This document shows positions 8,907 to 17,410 of a stretch of 32,221 nucleotides of DNA, in pieces. Every line of letters begins with the position of its first letter. Position 1 is the first letter of the stretch. The notes under the pieces were generated by a model, which worked only from the letters and a program-made list of their open reading frames with translations, did no database searches and was not told the origin of the DNA. The position numbers and the translations under genes are program-made. The stretch lies in the NCBI RefSeq assembly GCF_000946815.1, contig NZ_CDRZ01000270.1, positions 1-32,221 of the forward strand. The letters run 5' to 3'. Origin of the DNA: Syntrophaceticus schinkii. GTDB lineage: Bacteria; Bacillota; DSM-12270; Thermacetogeniales; Thermacetogeniaceae.

Positions 8907-9524
8907 CTACCACCAGCACTTTTCCGTGGTCAGGGAAATCTCTCTGGATTCTTCCCCATCCTGCCCATTCTGCTTAATAAAAATTACTGTTACCTTATGA
9001 AGGTTAAAGGCACTGTCAGCAGCGATAATCCTCAAATTATCCCGGTAGGGCCTGTCGCGCAGAAGCAGATAGGTGGTTTCCTGAGGCACCGGAGGAACAA
9101 CCCAACAGGGTTCTACAATGGCTCTGCCGGAACTGGGATCGAAGCCGGCTATTTTTCTTATCTGCCCGGCGCCCACCCCATCGGTAAGTGCCACCATGTA
9201 CTCACCGGAGAAATCTACCCCCTCACCGTCCAGGGCAATGGAATTACTGTCACCACCCAGGGCAAAACCCCTCTGGGAATTCTTAATAGCTTTGATCTCT
9301 TCCAGAACTTCCTGAGCTCTGTTGAGAGCATTGATATCCTGTGAAGCGGTGGCAACAAAAAGGGTGCCACATGTAAACAGATTAATCATTGACAGAGAGA
9401 CTACTGCCATAATCACTATTGCTGCCAACACCTCGATCAGGGTGCTGCCATACTGCTGCCGTATATCAAGAACCTTATGCGGTAGTTTTGATAGCGCAGT
9501 GAGCAACGAAATATTAAGTAGCAT
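8907..9524 (-). CDS. PilV-like minor pilin
   Basis: Start ATG 9524 overlaps the 3' end of the upstream pilin gene, giving 205 residues; the frame is open further upstream but only as a shadow of that gene. A leader of about 27 residues ends QQYG, followed by STLIEVLAAIVIMAVVSLSM: cleavage after Gly, Glu at +5, and a hydrophobic helix. This matches PilV/GspI pseudopilins. The rest is soluble, with RAQEVLEEIKAIK (a conserved helix in the PilV family) and a beta-rich C-terminus ending EISLTTEKCWW. The leader is longer than usual. It is one of four clustered pilin-like subunits, presumably processed by PilD. Confidence 0.75.
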   Translation of the reverse strand: MLLNISLLTALSKLPHKVLDIRQQYGSTLIEVLAAIVIMAVVSLSMINLFTCGTLFVATASQDINALNRAQEVLEEIKAIKNSQRGFALGGDSNSIALDGEGVDFSGEYMVALTDGVGAGQIRKIAGFDPSSGRAIVEPCWVVPPVPQETTYLLLRDRPYRDNLRIIAADSAFNLHKVTVIFIKQNGQDGEESREISLTTEKCWW

Positions 9525-9915
9525 CCACAAGCGACGGCTCTTCTGACCTCCCGTTTTTTCCGCGTCCCGCCACCACCTTATTTTGATGAATCTGCTCATA
9601 TCCTGTTCTGATGACATAACAGTTATCTGTACCCCCCTCAGATGTTACAACAATCAGGTACTCCTTGCCCCAGGGGTCTTTGGCTTCTGTGTCCAGACCT
9701 GCCAGCATCTGATCATCCAGGTTTGTCGGGTAAAGGCCATGTTCTGCATACCAGCTGTCCACTGCTCCCTGCATAACGGAAATCTGGCTCTTTGCCTTGA
9801 TCACTTTGGAGTTTTCTATAAAACCATTGTAAAAGCCAATCCCCCCAGAGATCAGCAGACCAATGATCACCAGCACTACGATCATTTCCATCAAGGTAAA
9901 ACCCTTTTCATGCAA
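9514..9915 (-). CDS. GspG/PilA-like pilin, probable major subunit
   Basis: A 133-residue pilin with an unusually short leader, MHEKG|FTLMEMIVVLVIIGLL: Gly/Phe cleavage, Glu at +5, hydrophobic helix to about residue 28. The helix continues to NSKVIKAKSQISVMQGAVDSW. Then come the GspG-type landmarks GLYPTNLDDQ and DPWGKEYLIV, with the C-terminal IRTGYEQ segment. It is the most pilin-like and first pilin gene after pilB-pilC, so it is the best candidate for the major subunit. It could instead be a ComGC-type competence pseudopilin. An AGGGGAAGAGG ribosome site precedes ATG 9915. Confidence 0.85.
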   Translation of the reverse strand: MHEKGFTLMEMIVVLVIIGLLISGGIGFYNGFIENSKVIKAKSQISVMQGAVDSWYAEHGLYPTNLDDQMLAGLDTEAKDPWGKEYLIVVTSEGGTDNCYVIRTGYEQIHQNKVVAGRGKNGRSEEPSLVDAT

Positions 9916-10002
9916 ATGGCCTCTTCCCCTTTCACAGCTACAATGAACCGGAAAGCCTCCTTGTCAACCCTAACCCCTCTATCGTTAATCTTTCTTTCAC
10001 AG

Positions 10003-11211
10003 CTACAGCGAACCAGAAAGCCCGAACAGGGGCAGGTAAATAGACAAAGCGATAAAGCCCACCATAAGGCCTACAACAGTGATTAACACCGGTTCCAGCA
10101 GACTGGCCAGCCTGGTAATGCCAAAATCCACATCCTGATCATAATAGCTGCCCAGCTTATCCAGGATATCTACAAGCGCACCTGATTCCTCACCGACGGC
10201 AATCATACTGGTAACCATCCTGGGGAAAACTCTGCTTTTCAGGAATGCCGGGGCTATGCTTTCCCCTACCTCTACCTGCCGGCGCGCCTCTGCTATCTCT
10301 GAAGCAGCGATGCTGTTTCCGATCACCTTTTCCACAATATCCAGAGACTCCAACAGTGGTATGCCACTATGCAATAACATAGACAGGGTATGTGCAAACC
10401 TTGATATGGTGACACCTGTTGCAATCGAGCCAACCCCAGGCAGCCTGAGAAGGAGCATGTCCCTCATGGTAAAAACAATTCTTATTTTTTGGATGTACTT
10501 CATGGCCACGAATAAGAGTGCAAAAGAGAGCACAATCAGGTGTGAGTAGTGCCGCAGAATGCTGCTTAAGACCAGCAGCAGACGTGTTGCTGCGGGGAGG
10601 CTGGCTCCTACCTGATCAAAAACATCAACAAAAATAGGAACAACATAGATGAGCAGTACAGCAACAGCCATAAGGGCGACCACAGCTACAAGGACAGGAT
10701 AGGCCAGAGCGGATTGGATTTTCCCCCGCACCTGCATCTCTTTTTCAAAATTCTCAGCCAAGCGCTGTAGTGTCAGATCCAGGGAGCCGCTGGCCTCTGC
10801 TGCCATCAGCATGTTGATCATAATGGGTGGTAAGGAGCCACTGTTGATCATAAATGCCTCAGTAAGACTTTTGCCTTTTTCCAGGGAAACAACTGCCTCA
10901 CTGATGATCTTCTGCAATAAGCGGTCGGTTGTTTGCTCCCTTAAGTCATGCAGGGACTGAAGCAAGTGAATCCCGGCTGCGTTCATGACGGCGAACTGAC
11001 GGCAGAAGATAGCCAACTCTTTCACCCTGACCCTTCCCCTGGGCACAGAAAGCCTTCTCTTTCCAGCTCGGGCCTGGGATATTTTCACCACAAAAAGATT
11101 CCGGGAGCGCAGGAGCCCGAGAGCGGCCTGCCGCGTCTCTGCCTCAACCCTTCCGCTTACAGCTTCCCCATCAAGGTTCCTGGCTTGATAGTGAAAAGAG
11201 AACTCCACCAA
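10003..11211 (-). CDS. pilC: Type IV pilus inner-membrane platform protein PilC
   Basis: A full-length 402-residue PilC/GspF protein that anchors the PilB and PilT motors and passes their motion to the pilin pool. It has the N-terminal beta-rich FHYQARNLDGEAVSGRVEAE segment, a first T2SSF domain (about 65-190) with FCRQFAVMNAAGIHLLQSL, and a second (about 270-395) with FAHTLSMLLHSGIPLLESLD. Three membrane helices lie near 165-190, 215-240 and 370-392. It begins nine bases after the pilB stop, so the two form one transcription unit. A second pilC copy, destroyed by the IS, lies at 992-1846. Confidence 0.93.
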   Translation of the reverse strand: MVEFSFHYQARNLDGEAVSGRVEAETRQAALGLLRSRNLFVVKISQARAGKRRLSVPRGRVRVKELAIFCRQFAVMNAAGIHLLQSLHDLREQTTDRLLQKIISEAVVSLEKGKSLTEAFMINSGSLPPIMINMLMAAEASGSLDLTLQRLAENFEKEMQVRGKIQSALAYPVLVAVVALMAVAVLLIYVVPIFVDVFDQVGASLPAATRLLLVLSSILRHYSHLIVLSFALLFVAMKYIQKIRIVFTMRDMLLLRLPGVGSIATGVTISRFAHTLSMLLHSGIPLLESLDIVEKVIGNSIAASEIAEARRQVEVGESIAPAFLKSRVFPRMVTSMIAVGEESGALVDILDKLGSYYDQDVDFGITRLASLLEPVLITVVGLMVGFIALSIYLPLFGLSGSL

Positions 11212-11220
11212 GACACCTCC

Positions 11221-12672
11221 CTATCGACGAACCAGCACTTTCCTGGCTTTTGTCAGAATTTCCTCTTCACCGGTTACCCGCATGAGCTCCTGGATTGTGG
11301 TAATTCCTCGCGCTGCCTTCCAGATGCCATCCTCTTTAATGGAAATCATCTCATCATCCAGGGCAGCACTCCTCAATTCAGATACAGAAGCCCGCTGTAA
11401 GATTAATTTTTGTAATGTCCCGGAGACTTTCAGGACCTCATGGATGGCACTGCGGCCGCGGTACCCGGTATAGGCACACTTACTGCACCCCTGAGAGAAC
11501 CGCACATTCTTTTCATCGCCAACAACCCCCACTAATGAGAGTTCCAGCTCACTCATCTGTCCGCTTTCCTGACAGTGGGTGCATACACGGCGCACCAGCC
11601 GCTGAGAAACCACACCCAATACTGAAGAAGCAACCATAAATGGCTCAACACCCATGTCTACAAGTCTCATCAGTGCCCCAGGCGCATCACTGGTGTGCAT
11701 TGTAGATAACACCAGGTGACCTGTTGAGGCTGCACGAACTGCGATCTCCGCTGTTTCCAGATCGCGGATTTCCCCGATCATGATCACATCCGGGTCCTGC
11801 CGTAAGATCGACCGCAGATATGTGGCAAAGGTGGCTCCCGCTTTGCTGTTGATCTGTGTCTGGTTGACACCTTCCAGCACATACTCCACAGGATCCTCAA
11901 CGGTCACAATATTTTTTTCCACACTGCTGATCTTCTCAAGGGCTGTGTAAAGTGTGGTCGTTTTGCCGCTTCCTGTGGGACCCGTCACTAGCAGTAGCCC
12001 GCTTGTGCTATTCAGAAAACCCTGCATCATTTTGTAATTTGTCGGTGAAAAATCAAGATTTTCTAGAGTGTAGTTTTTGATGCTCCCTTTATCAAAAATG
12101 CGAATAACAACCTTTTCCCCGAAAATAGTCGGTACTGTGGATATCCTCAGATCAAGGTCACAACTGGACAGATCAAGCGGAATGCGGCCGTCCTGTGGGA
12201 GCCTGCGTTCGGTGATATCCAAATTAGCCATCACCTTGAGGCGTGATACAAGGGGAAAGATGATCCGGCAGGGCAGTTTATATCTGCGGTGCAGCACCCC
12301 ATCAACCCGAAAACGCACCAGAACCTGATCCTTAAAGGGCTCAATATGGATGTCACTGGCTCCCTCATGGACAGCCTTGAGTATGATGGTGTTAACAAGT
12401 TGAATGATCGGGGAATCGGCAGCGGATCCTTCACCCACAACTTCATCCACTTCTAAAATGGCCTTTTTGACCTCCGGCAACTCAAAATACCTGGTGATTA
12501 GGGCCTCGATATCTTTGCCTGCAACTTCAACCGGTTCAAGGTCAAGATCATCCAAGAGCACCATACCGCACCTGCGGACAATTTGATCCGGCACCATATT
12601 TGTGGTTTCCGGATCAAGTCCTCTCTGCATATTTAATTGATCTGTATTAGAAAACCGCTTCAACGCACTCAT
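11221..12672 (-). CDS. pilB: Type IV pilus extension ATPase PilB, short N-terminus
   Basis: PilB is the hexameric ATPase that drives pilin assembly. ATG 12672 has GGAG nine bases upstream and gives 483 residues. The motor core is complete: SDIHIEP, Walker A GPTGSGKTTT, Asp box VEDPVEY, Walker B DPDVIMIGEIRD, His box GHLVLSTMHT, and the zinc tetracysteine CTHC...CSKCAYTGYRGR. The N-terminal MshEN domain is mostly missing. Only its last part (PDQIVRRCGMVLLDD) remains, so the protein is about 70-80 residues shorter than usual. The frame continues upstream to 12891, but that portion translates repeat DNA and is unlikely to be protein. It heads the pilus operon. Confidence 0.92.
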   Translation of the reverse strand: MSALKRFSNTDQLNMQRGLDPETTNMVPDQIVRRCGMVLLDDLDLEPVEVAGKDIEALITRYFELPEVKKAILEVDEVVGEGSAADSPIIQLVNTIILKAVHEGASDIHIEPFKDQVLVRFRVDGVLHRRYKLPCRIIFPLVSRLKVMANLDITERRLPQDGRIPLDLSSCDLDLRISTVPTIFGEKVVIRIFDKGSIKNYTLENLDFSPTNYKMMQGFLNSTSGLLLVTGPTGSGKTTTLYTALEKISSVEKNIVTVEDPVEYVLEGVNQTQINSKAGATFATYLRSILRQDPDVIMIGEIRDLETAEIAVRAASTGHLVLSTMHTSDAPGALMRLVDMGVEPFMVASSVLGVVSQRLVRRVCTHCQESGQMSELELSLVGVVGDEKNVRFSQGCSKCAYTGYRGRSAIHEVLKVSGTLQKLILQRASVSELRSAALDDEMISIKEDGIWKAARGITTIQELMRVTGEEEILTKARKVLVRR

Positions 12673-12784
12673 CAGCATCATCTCCATTAGATTACATGAC
12701 AACCGAACACCCAAAATTCCAGAACACCAGCAGATCCATCCAAAATTAGCGCTCACACTTGCAACACGCCCTGCCCTAACTTCC

Positions 12785-12918
12785 CTTTCCAACGACCAAC
12801 TGCTACCATTCCGCTGCACTGAGGATATCCCTCTGCACGTGATTATTATTGCATAAACATCTTTTTCCAACGACCAACTACTAACCACCAACCACTAAAA
12901 TGCCAACCACTAAAATGT
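12785..12918. repeat. CCAACGACCAACTACTAACC-type degenerate repeat array
   Basis: The array has three blocks: CCCTTTCCAACGACCAACTG (12784-12803), then CTTTTTCCAACGACCAACTA with CTAACCACCAACCACTAAAA (12861-12900), then CCAACCACTAAAATG (12903-12917). They match the 8346-8383 repeat in the same orientation, including the CTTTTTCC leader. A CTCTGCACGTG box lies between blocks (12831-12841), and a CTTGCACGT box also adjoins the 8.35-kb copy. Confidence 0.65.
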
Positions 12919-12995
12919 CAGATGCATTTTGTAAATGGTTATATTCGCCATATATGTGTAAACTCCTGCCATATTTACTCGAAATGGAAATATTA

Positions 12996-13023
12996 AAAAA
13001 CGCCGGAAATTCCAGCGTTTTTA
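12996..13023 (-). terminator. Rho-independent terminator after aroB (works on both strands)
   Basis: The arms CGC-C-GGAA and TTCC-A-GCG pair around a single central A, with A6 on one side and T6 on the other. On the minus strand the T-rich side follows the aroB stop by about 250 bases. The flanks suit termination in either direction. Confidence 0.7.
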
Positions 13024-13267
13024 TTGACCTGCGTGTTTATTCTACATAAGTTCTTATAATAACAAAAATATTCCTTATCTGTAAGTAAAAATATAAATAT
13101 CTTACAGAATTTCATCTGAGATTGCTTTCACCTTTGCCCATCAACAGGCAGGTCCCCTTGATAACAACAGCCATCATCACAGGCCGGGAAATGATTTCGG
13201 TAACAGCACTGGATAGCTATAATATGAGACCGGCAGCCTAATTAACCAGATATAAAGGCAAGGCGAT

Positions 13268-14366
13268 CTATTCAGTCTTGCGGCATCTTTCCAAGGCTGC
13301 TCTGATTTCATCTGTTTCGACATCTTCAAACAGATTCACACTCCCCAGTGCCAGGGGCAGTACAAAGCGCGGCCTGCCATGACGCGCCTTTTTATCCCGG
13401 GGAAGAATGCTTAGAATTTCATCGGCTGCCAGGGGCACAGTGACAGGGAGTCCCGCCCTGTCCAGCAGTTTTTTCAAACGGTTCTTTTCTTCCTCCTCCA
13501 GCAAACCCCTCTCTACTGCTATTTCAGCTGCTGCCACCATCCCTGCAGCAACCGCCTCTCCATGCCGGTAATTGCGATAAAAAGTGAGGGCTTCCAGTGC
13601 ATGCCCGATGGTATGCCCGAAATTGAGGAAGGCGCGCACACCATCCTCCCGCTCATCCTCTTCTACAACCCTCGCCTTTATTGCACAGGATTTTTTGATA
13701 ACATAAGACAAAACACCCTCATCCAGTGCAAGTATCTGCTGCAGTTGCCCCTCCAAATAGCTGAAAAAGTCACCATCATGGATCACACCATACTTGATCA
13801 CTTCCGCTAGCCCCGCCCGCACCTCACGGGGAGCAAGTGTTTTCAGAACATGGACATCTATGAACACCAGCTGTGGCTGATAAAATGAGCCGATCATGTT
13901 CTTGCCCAGCGGATGGTTGACCGCAACCTTCCCTCCCACAGAACTGTCCACCTGTGCCAGCAGTGTAGTAGGCACCTGGATCAGTGATATACCCCGCATA
14001 TAGGTGCTGGCCACAAAGCCCGCCAGATCACCGACTACCCCCGCCGCCCAGGGCAACCACCGCGCTCTCCCGGTCAAGGCCGTTCTCGATTGCTGCTGTA
14101 TACAGCTGATCCGCCGATTCCAGGGATTTGTATTCCTCTCCCTCAGGCAGTTGGTGATACAGGGGTATAAAACCCGCCCTTTTCAAAGAACCCAGCACCT
14201 GTTTTCCGTACAGGGGACCCACTCGCTCATCTGTGACTACCAGAACGCTCTTCACATCTTGTAAGGGCTCGAGAGCAGCCATGGCTTCCCCCAGGCATTC
14301 AAGATTTCCTGCCCCGATTTTGATCGAGTAACCGCGCTCTTTGAGGTCAACCTGTACTGTTTCCAA
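13268..14366 (-). CDS. aroB: 3-dehydroquinate synthase AroB, fused in frame after AroK; one frameshift
   Basis: AroB converts DAHP to 3-dehydroquinate using NAD and a divalent metal, the second step of the shikimate pathway. Motifs are [22 protein letters not shown] (NAD site), TTLLAQVDSSVGGKVAVNHP, GKNMIGSFYQP, and the metal ligands in LAEVIKYGVIHD, FLNFGHTIGHALE and YRHGEA. As printed, one extra base in the G5 run at 14038-14042 splits it into two frames; dropping one G restores a complete enzyme. No stop separates it from the AroK domain, so the pair reads as one 543-residue AroK-AroB protein. TTG at 14366 has GGAGAGG eight bases upstream, so a separate AroB could also start there. Confidence 0.88.
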
Positions 14367-14901
14367 AATACCGGCCTCTCCAGTTTCCTGATTTTCATCT
14401 AAAAGTGAGATTATTCGCTCTACCACCTGCTCTATACTCAGCTCTGAGGTGTCAACCCGATCATCACAGTCCTGGTAGTAGGGGGCGTCTTTCTGACAAA
14501 AGATTTCGGATGCGCTCGTTCAGGTCATCACCTTGCAGGAGCGGCCGCTTGGCGGTCTTCATCACCCGGTCGGCGATCACCGACGGCTGTGCTGAAAGAA
14601 GAATGATCATGCCCTTTTCCCGCAGTGCCCGCATATTTTCGGGGTTAAGGACAACACCACCCCCGGTAGCAATCACACAGTTGCTGCAAAGAGCTGCCTT
14701 GCGTATAACAGCTGCTTCCTCACAGCGGAAGCGCTCTTCCCCATATTTTTGAAAGATATCTGGGATCTTCATCCCTACCGCTGACTCTACAGCTGTATCG
14801 GTATCGATAAACTTCATCTCCAGCAGTTCAGCCAACCGCCGCCCTACCTCAGTTTTCCCGACTCCCATAAAGCCGGTTAAGACAATATTGCTTTTTTTCA
14901 T
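14367..14901 (-). CDS. aroK: Shikimate kinase AroK, N-terminal half of an AroK-AroB fusion; one frameshift
   Basis: AroK phosphorylates shikimate at the 3-hydroxyl with ATP. ATG 14901 has GGAGGGG six bases upstream. The protein starts MKKSNIVLTGFMGVGKTEVG (Walker A GxxGxGKT), then FIDTDTAVE (shikimate-binding Asp), FRCEEAAVI, ATGGGVVL, and the lid Arg in KRPLL. As printed it stops at 14464 after RRPLLPGL. Removing one base from the C5/G5 run at 14481-14485 gives RRPYYQDCDDRVDTSELSIE, the expected family ending. It then runs without a stop through a short linker (DENQETGEAG) into AroB. AroK-AroB fusions are known, for example in Thermotoga maritima. Confidence 0.88.
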
Positions 14902-14965
14902 AAAACCCCTCCGGAGGCTATCATAACTGCCTGATATTAGTAAGATAATCACGCCGTCCTGAATT

Positions 14966-16141
14966 TTAAAACTGCCTGATATAGGCAAGGTACCGCTGAT
15001 AGTGCTCCTTGATCTCTGTCAGGGTATCACCGCCGAATTTCTCCAAAACAGCTGCCGCTATCTCCCAGGCGACAACCGCCTCTGTAATCACTGCAGCAGC
15101 GGGAACGATACAGGTGTCGCTCCGTTCGAAGGCTGCCAGGCTTTCCTCTTTGGTTTTCAGGTCAACACTGGCTAAAGGCCTGCCCAGTGTCGGAATAGGT
15201 TTAACAACAGCTCGCAAGACCAGGGGTTCTCCATTGGAAACCCCACCCTCAAGTCCACCGGCGCGGTTGGTGGGCCTGTAAAGCTTACCCTGTGGAGTGC
15301 AGCGGATCTCGTCATGATATCTAGATCCAAGAACCCCGGCACCCCGGAAGCCCAGCCCGAAATCCACACCCTTGACAGAGGGTATTCCCAGAACTGCAGC
15401 AGCCATACGAGAATCCAGGCGCCGGTCCCAGTGGACATAACTCCCTATTCCCGGGGGTAAGCCGGTACAGATAACCTCGAAAACACCACCCAGTGTATCA
15501 CCGCTCTTTGCCGCTCCATCGATTTCCTCCATCATTGCTGAGGCAGCCGCGGGGTCTGCACAGCCCACCGGAGAAGAAGAGGCTTGATCCGCCAATTCAG
15601 TGTACGATGCAGGATAATCCGCTGACTCCACCCTTCCGATCTGCACAACATGACTAAGAATGCTGCATCCCAGGGACTCGATCAGAATGCGTCCTACTGT
15701 CCCCACAGCAACCCTGACCGCAGTTTCCCTGGCACTGGCTCTTTCCAGAACACTGCGCATGTCCTCATAATGGCCGTACTTGAAGCCCCCGGCCAGGTCC
15801 GCATGCCCTGGTCTCGGCCTCGTCAATGCCCTGTCAGCCGCCTTTTCCGCTGCATACTCATCCGGGTCACTGGACATCACTTCCCTCCAGTTCTTCCAGT
15901 CCAAATTCGTGATCTGCAGTGCTATCGGGCTGCCCAGTGTTAACCCCCCGCGCACACCAGAGAGGATCTTCACCTTGTCTTTTTCAATTTTCATACGCCC
16001 ACCGCGGCCATAACCGGACTGCCGACGCTTTAGCTGGGCATTGATCTTTTCCGTTGGCACCTCAACCCCTGCCGGAAACCCCTCGATAATAGCGGTCAAG
16101 GCAGGGCCATGGGATTCACCCGCAGTCAGAAAACGCAGCAT
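14966..16141 (-). CDS. aroC: Chorismate synthase
   Basis: AroC converts EPSP to chorismate with reduced FMN, the last shared step of aromatic amino acid synthesis. The 391-residue protein starts [18 protein letters not shown] 16141 is chosen because GGAG lies nine bases upstream, though in-frame ATGs also exist at 16147 and 16168. Signatures are [39 protein letters not shown] and a C-terminal region with [16 protein letters not shown]. Length is normal. It sits between aroE and the aroK-aroB fusion, with 33 bases between the aroE stop and its start, so all four activities are probably made from one transcript. Confidence 0.95.
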   Translation of the reverse strand: MLRFLTAGESHGPALTAIIEGFPAGVEVPTEKINAQLKRRQSGYGRGGRMKIEKDKVKILSGVRGGLTLGSPIALQITNLDWKNWREVMSSDPDEYAAEKAADRALTRPRPGHADLAGGFKYGHYEDMRSVLERASARETAVRVAVGTVGRILIESLGCSILSHVVQIGRVESADYPASYTELADQASSSPVGCADPAAASAMMEEIDGAAKSGDTLGGVFEVICTGLPPGIGSYVHWDRRLDSRMAAAVLGIPSVKGVDFGLGFRGAGVLGSRYHDEIRCTPQGKLYRPTNRAGGLEGGVSNGEPLVLRAVVKPIPTLGRPLASVDLKTKEESLAAFERSDTCIVPAAAVITEAVVAWEIAAAVLEKFGGDTLTEIKEHYQRYLAYIRQF

Positions 16142-16173
16142 ACTCATCTTCTCCAATCTATTTTCCATTCAGG

Positions 16174-17040
16174 TTAACTATCTATTCGCATCTTCAGTAG
16201 GGCATCTAATACTGCCCTGTGCATTAAATCAACAGGAGCTTTTTTCCCTGTCCACAACTGAAAGGCCAAAGCCCCCTGATGGGCAAGCATCCCCACTCCG
16301 TTGAGGACATCACACCCCGCGGCAGCCGCTTCTTCTAAAAGCCTTGTCTGTGGTGGATTATAAACCAGGTCACAGACCAGAAGCCGCGGGTGTAATTGAT
16401 CTCTCATGATGATAGGGTTCTCTTTATGGTTGGGGTACATACCGACAGGTGTGGCATTGACAAGCAGATCCGCATTTTTCAAAGCCTCAGAGAAGGAAAC
16501 ACCATAATCACTGACACCGACAGCTGCTCCGGCTTTACGCAGATCCCGAGCCAGCATCTCTCCCCTGCTTGTATTCCTGTTGCAGATATAGATATGAGAT
16601 ATTCCCTGATGCACTAGGGCAAATACAGCCGCTCTGGCCGCCCCACCCGCTCCCATCACAACAACCCTTTTCCCTTTTGCGTCGAAGCCCACGGACTTCA
16701 GGGAGGCAAGAAAACCAGGGGCATCTGTGTTATATCCGCACAAATACCCATCTCGATTGACAACTGTATTGACTGCCCCGATCACCCTGGCTTCTTCATC
16801 GACTTCATCCAGATACGACAAAACCCGCTCTTTATGAGGGATAGTCAGATTAACTCCCCCCAGGTTAAGCGCCCGTACAGCACTTACAGCTTCAGCAAGG
16901 CTCTCCCTGCGCACCAAAAAAGGTAGATAACAACAGTCAAGCTTGAGTGCCTTGAATGCTGTATTCTGCATGAGCGGAGAGAGGGAATGAGTTACCGGGT
17001 CCCCAAATAACGCAAACACCTTAGTCGAGCCACTAACCAT
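16174..17040 (-). CDS. aroE: Shikimate dehydrogenase (NADP)
   Basis: AroE reduces 3-dehydroshikimate to shikimate. The 288-residue protein shows the substrate site THSLSPLMQNTAF, the catalytic Lys in NLTIPHKERV (about residue 66), the Asp in GYNTDAPGF, the NADP loop VMGAGGAARAAVFAL, then NRNTSRGEML and NATPVGMYPN. ATG 17040 (or the adjacent 17043) follows GAGGGG; the frame is open to a TTG at 17055. It is the first gene of the shikimate cluster. Upstream lie palindromic elements (17081-17167) rather than an obvious promoter. Confidence 0.95.
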   Translation of the reverse strand: MVSGSTKVFALFGDPVTHSLSPLMQNTAFKALKLDCCYLPFLVRRESLAEAVSAVRALNLGGVNLTIPHKERVLSYLDEVDEEARVIGAVNTVVNRDGYLCGYNTDAPGFLASLKSVGFDAKGKRVVVMGAGGAARAAVFALVHQGISHIYICNRNTSRGEMLARDLRKAGAAVGVSDYGVSFSEALKNADLLVNATPVGMYPNHKENPIIMRDQLHPRLLVCDLVYNPPQTRLLEEAAAAGCDVLNGVGMLAHQGALAFQLWTGKKAPVDLMHRAVLDALLKMRIDS

Positions 17041-17080
17041 CATTTTTCCCCTCAATTCTATGGATCAGAGTCAGATCACA

Positions 17081-17105
17081 GATCAGAGGGACGGTTCATC
17101 TGATC
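17081..17105. repeat. Palindromic element with GGGACGGTTC loop
   Basis: GATCAGA (17081-17087) and TCTGATC (17099-17105) pair around the core GGGACGGTTCA. The core is shared with the palindrome at 23588-23614 and with the elements at 17138-17167 and 20827-20857, while the arms differ. It lies just upstream of aroE. Confidence 0.6.
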
Positions 17106-17137
17106 CGTTTTAGAAACTAAACCTTCCCCTCCACATC

Positions 17138-17167
17138 CAGAAATGCGCCGGGAACCGTCCCCCTTGC
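17138..17167. repeat. Dispersed repeat, copy 1 (GCGCCGGGAACCGTCCC)
   Basis: CCAGAAATGCGCCGGGAACC continues into GTCCCCCTTGCAC. It matches 20827-20857 (inside the sigK element) at all but two or three of about 30 bases. A tandem CACGCGCAT motif follows at 17167-17184. Confidence 0.65.
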
Positions 17168-17243
17168 ACGCGCATGCACGCGCATAACGCATAATATTTT
17201 AACCCCTGATCATAATAACTATATACGAAAAGGGGGTTATCAT

Positions 17244-17396
17244 TTGGCACATACACTGGCAGAAATGAAAGTAGCAAATATTTCTGAAGAGGGTCTACAA
17301 AAACTACAGAATGCGGAAAAAGCAATAAACAGCATTGGAGGCGGCACTCAGGACGAGGAAATCTACCTCCTTGCCCTGACCAGACAGGGGCGCTAA
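17244..17396 (+). CDS. Small protein of unknown function, 50 residues
   Basis: TTG 17244 follows AGGGGG by eight bases; the product is (M)AHTLAEMKVANISEEGLQ... ending TRQGR. It is soluble, with a predicted helix (about 12-32, LQKLQNAEKAINSIGGG) and a short acidic stretch (QDEEIYLLALTR). I do not recognise the family. It stands alone on the plus strand between aroE and a response regulator. Its stop codon lies inside the loop of a strong terminator (17385-17410), supporting a real, independently transcribed gene. No clear promoter was identified. Confidence 0.6.
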   Translation: MAHTLAEMKVANISEEGLQKLQNAEKAINSIGGGTQDEEIYLLALTRQGR

Positions 17397-17410
17397 AACG
17401 CCCCTGTTTT
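17385..17410 (+). terminator. Rho-independent terminator between convergent genes
   Basis: CAGGGGCG and CGCCCCTG form a perfect 8-bp stem with loop CTAAAA, followed by TTTTA. It ends the small plus-strand gene (stop 17394-17396). As an inverted repeat it can also serve the response regulator converging from the right, whose stop is at 17409-17411. Confidence 0.85.

Larger units (their letters stand above)
12673..13267. other. Long spacer between aroB and pilB: repeats and a terminator, no gene seen
   Basis: This 595-base gap separates the shikimate genes from the pilus operon. It holds the CCAACGACCAAC-type repeats (12785-12918), the aroB terminator (12996-13023) and AT-rich sequence around 12935-13110, where the pilB promoter would be expected. 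I found no convincing open frame or RNA structure beyond these. The part nearest pilB translates poorly and may have replaced the original 5' end of the gene. Confidence 0.6.

Noticed and set aside
9583-10086. Plus-strand open frame of 167 codons
   Set aside because: It is antisense to the GspG-like pilin and the end of pilC, has no family features and no ribosome site.
12673-12891. N-terminal extension of PilB by 73 residues
   Set aside because: It translates repeat DNA (SWSLEK-type strings), whereas ATG 12672 has a good ribosome site.
12785-12918. CRISPR array
   Set aside because: The repeats are short, degenerate and contiguous, with no uniform spacers and no cas genes.
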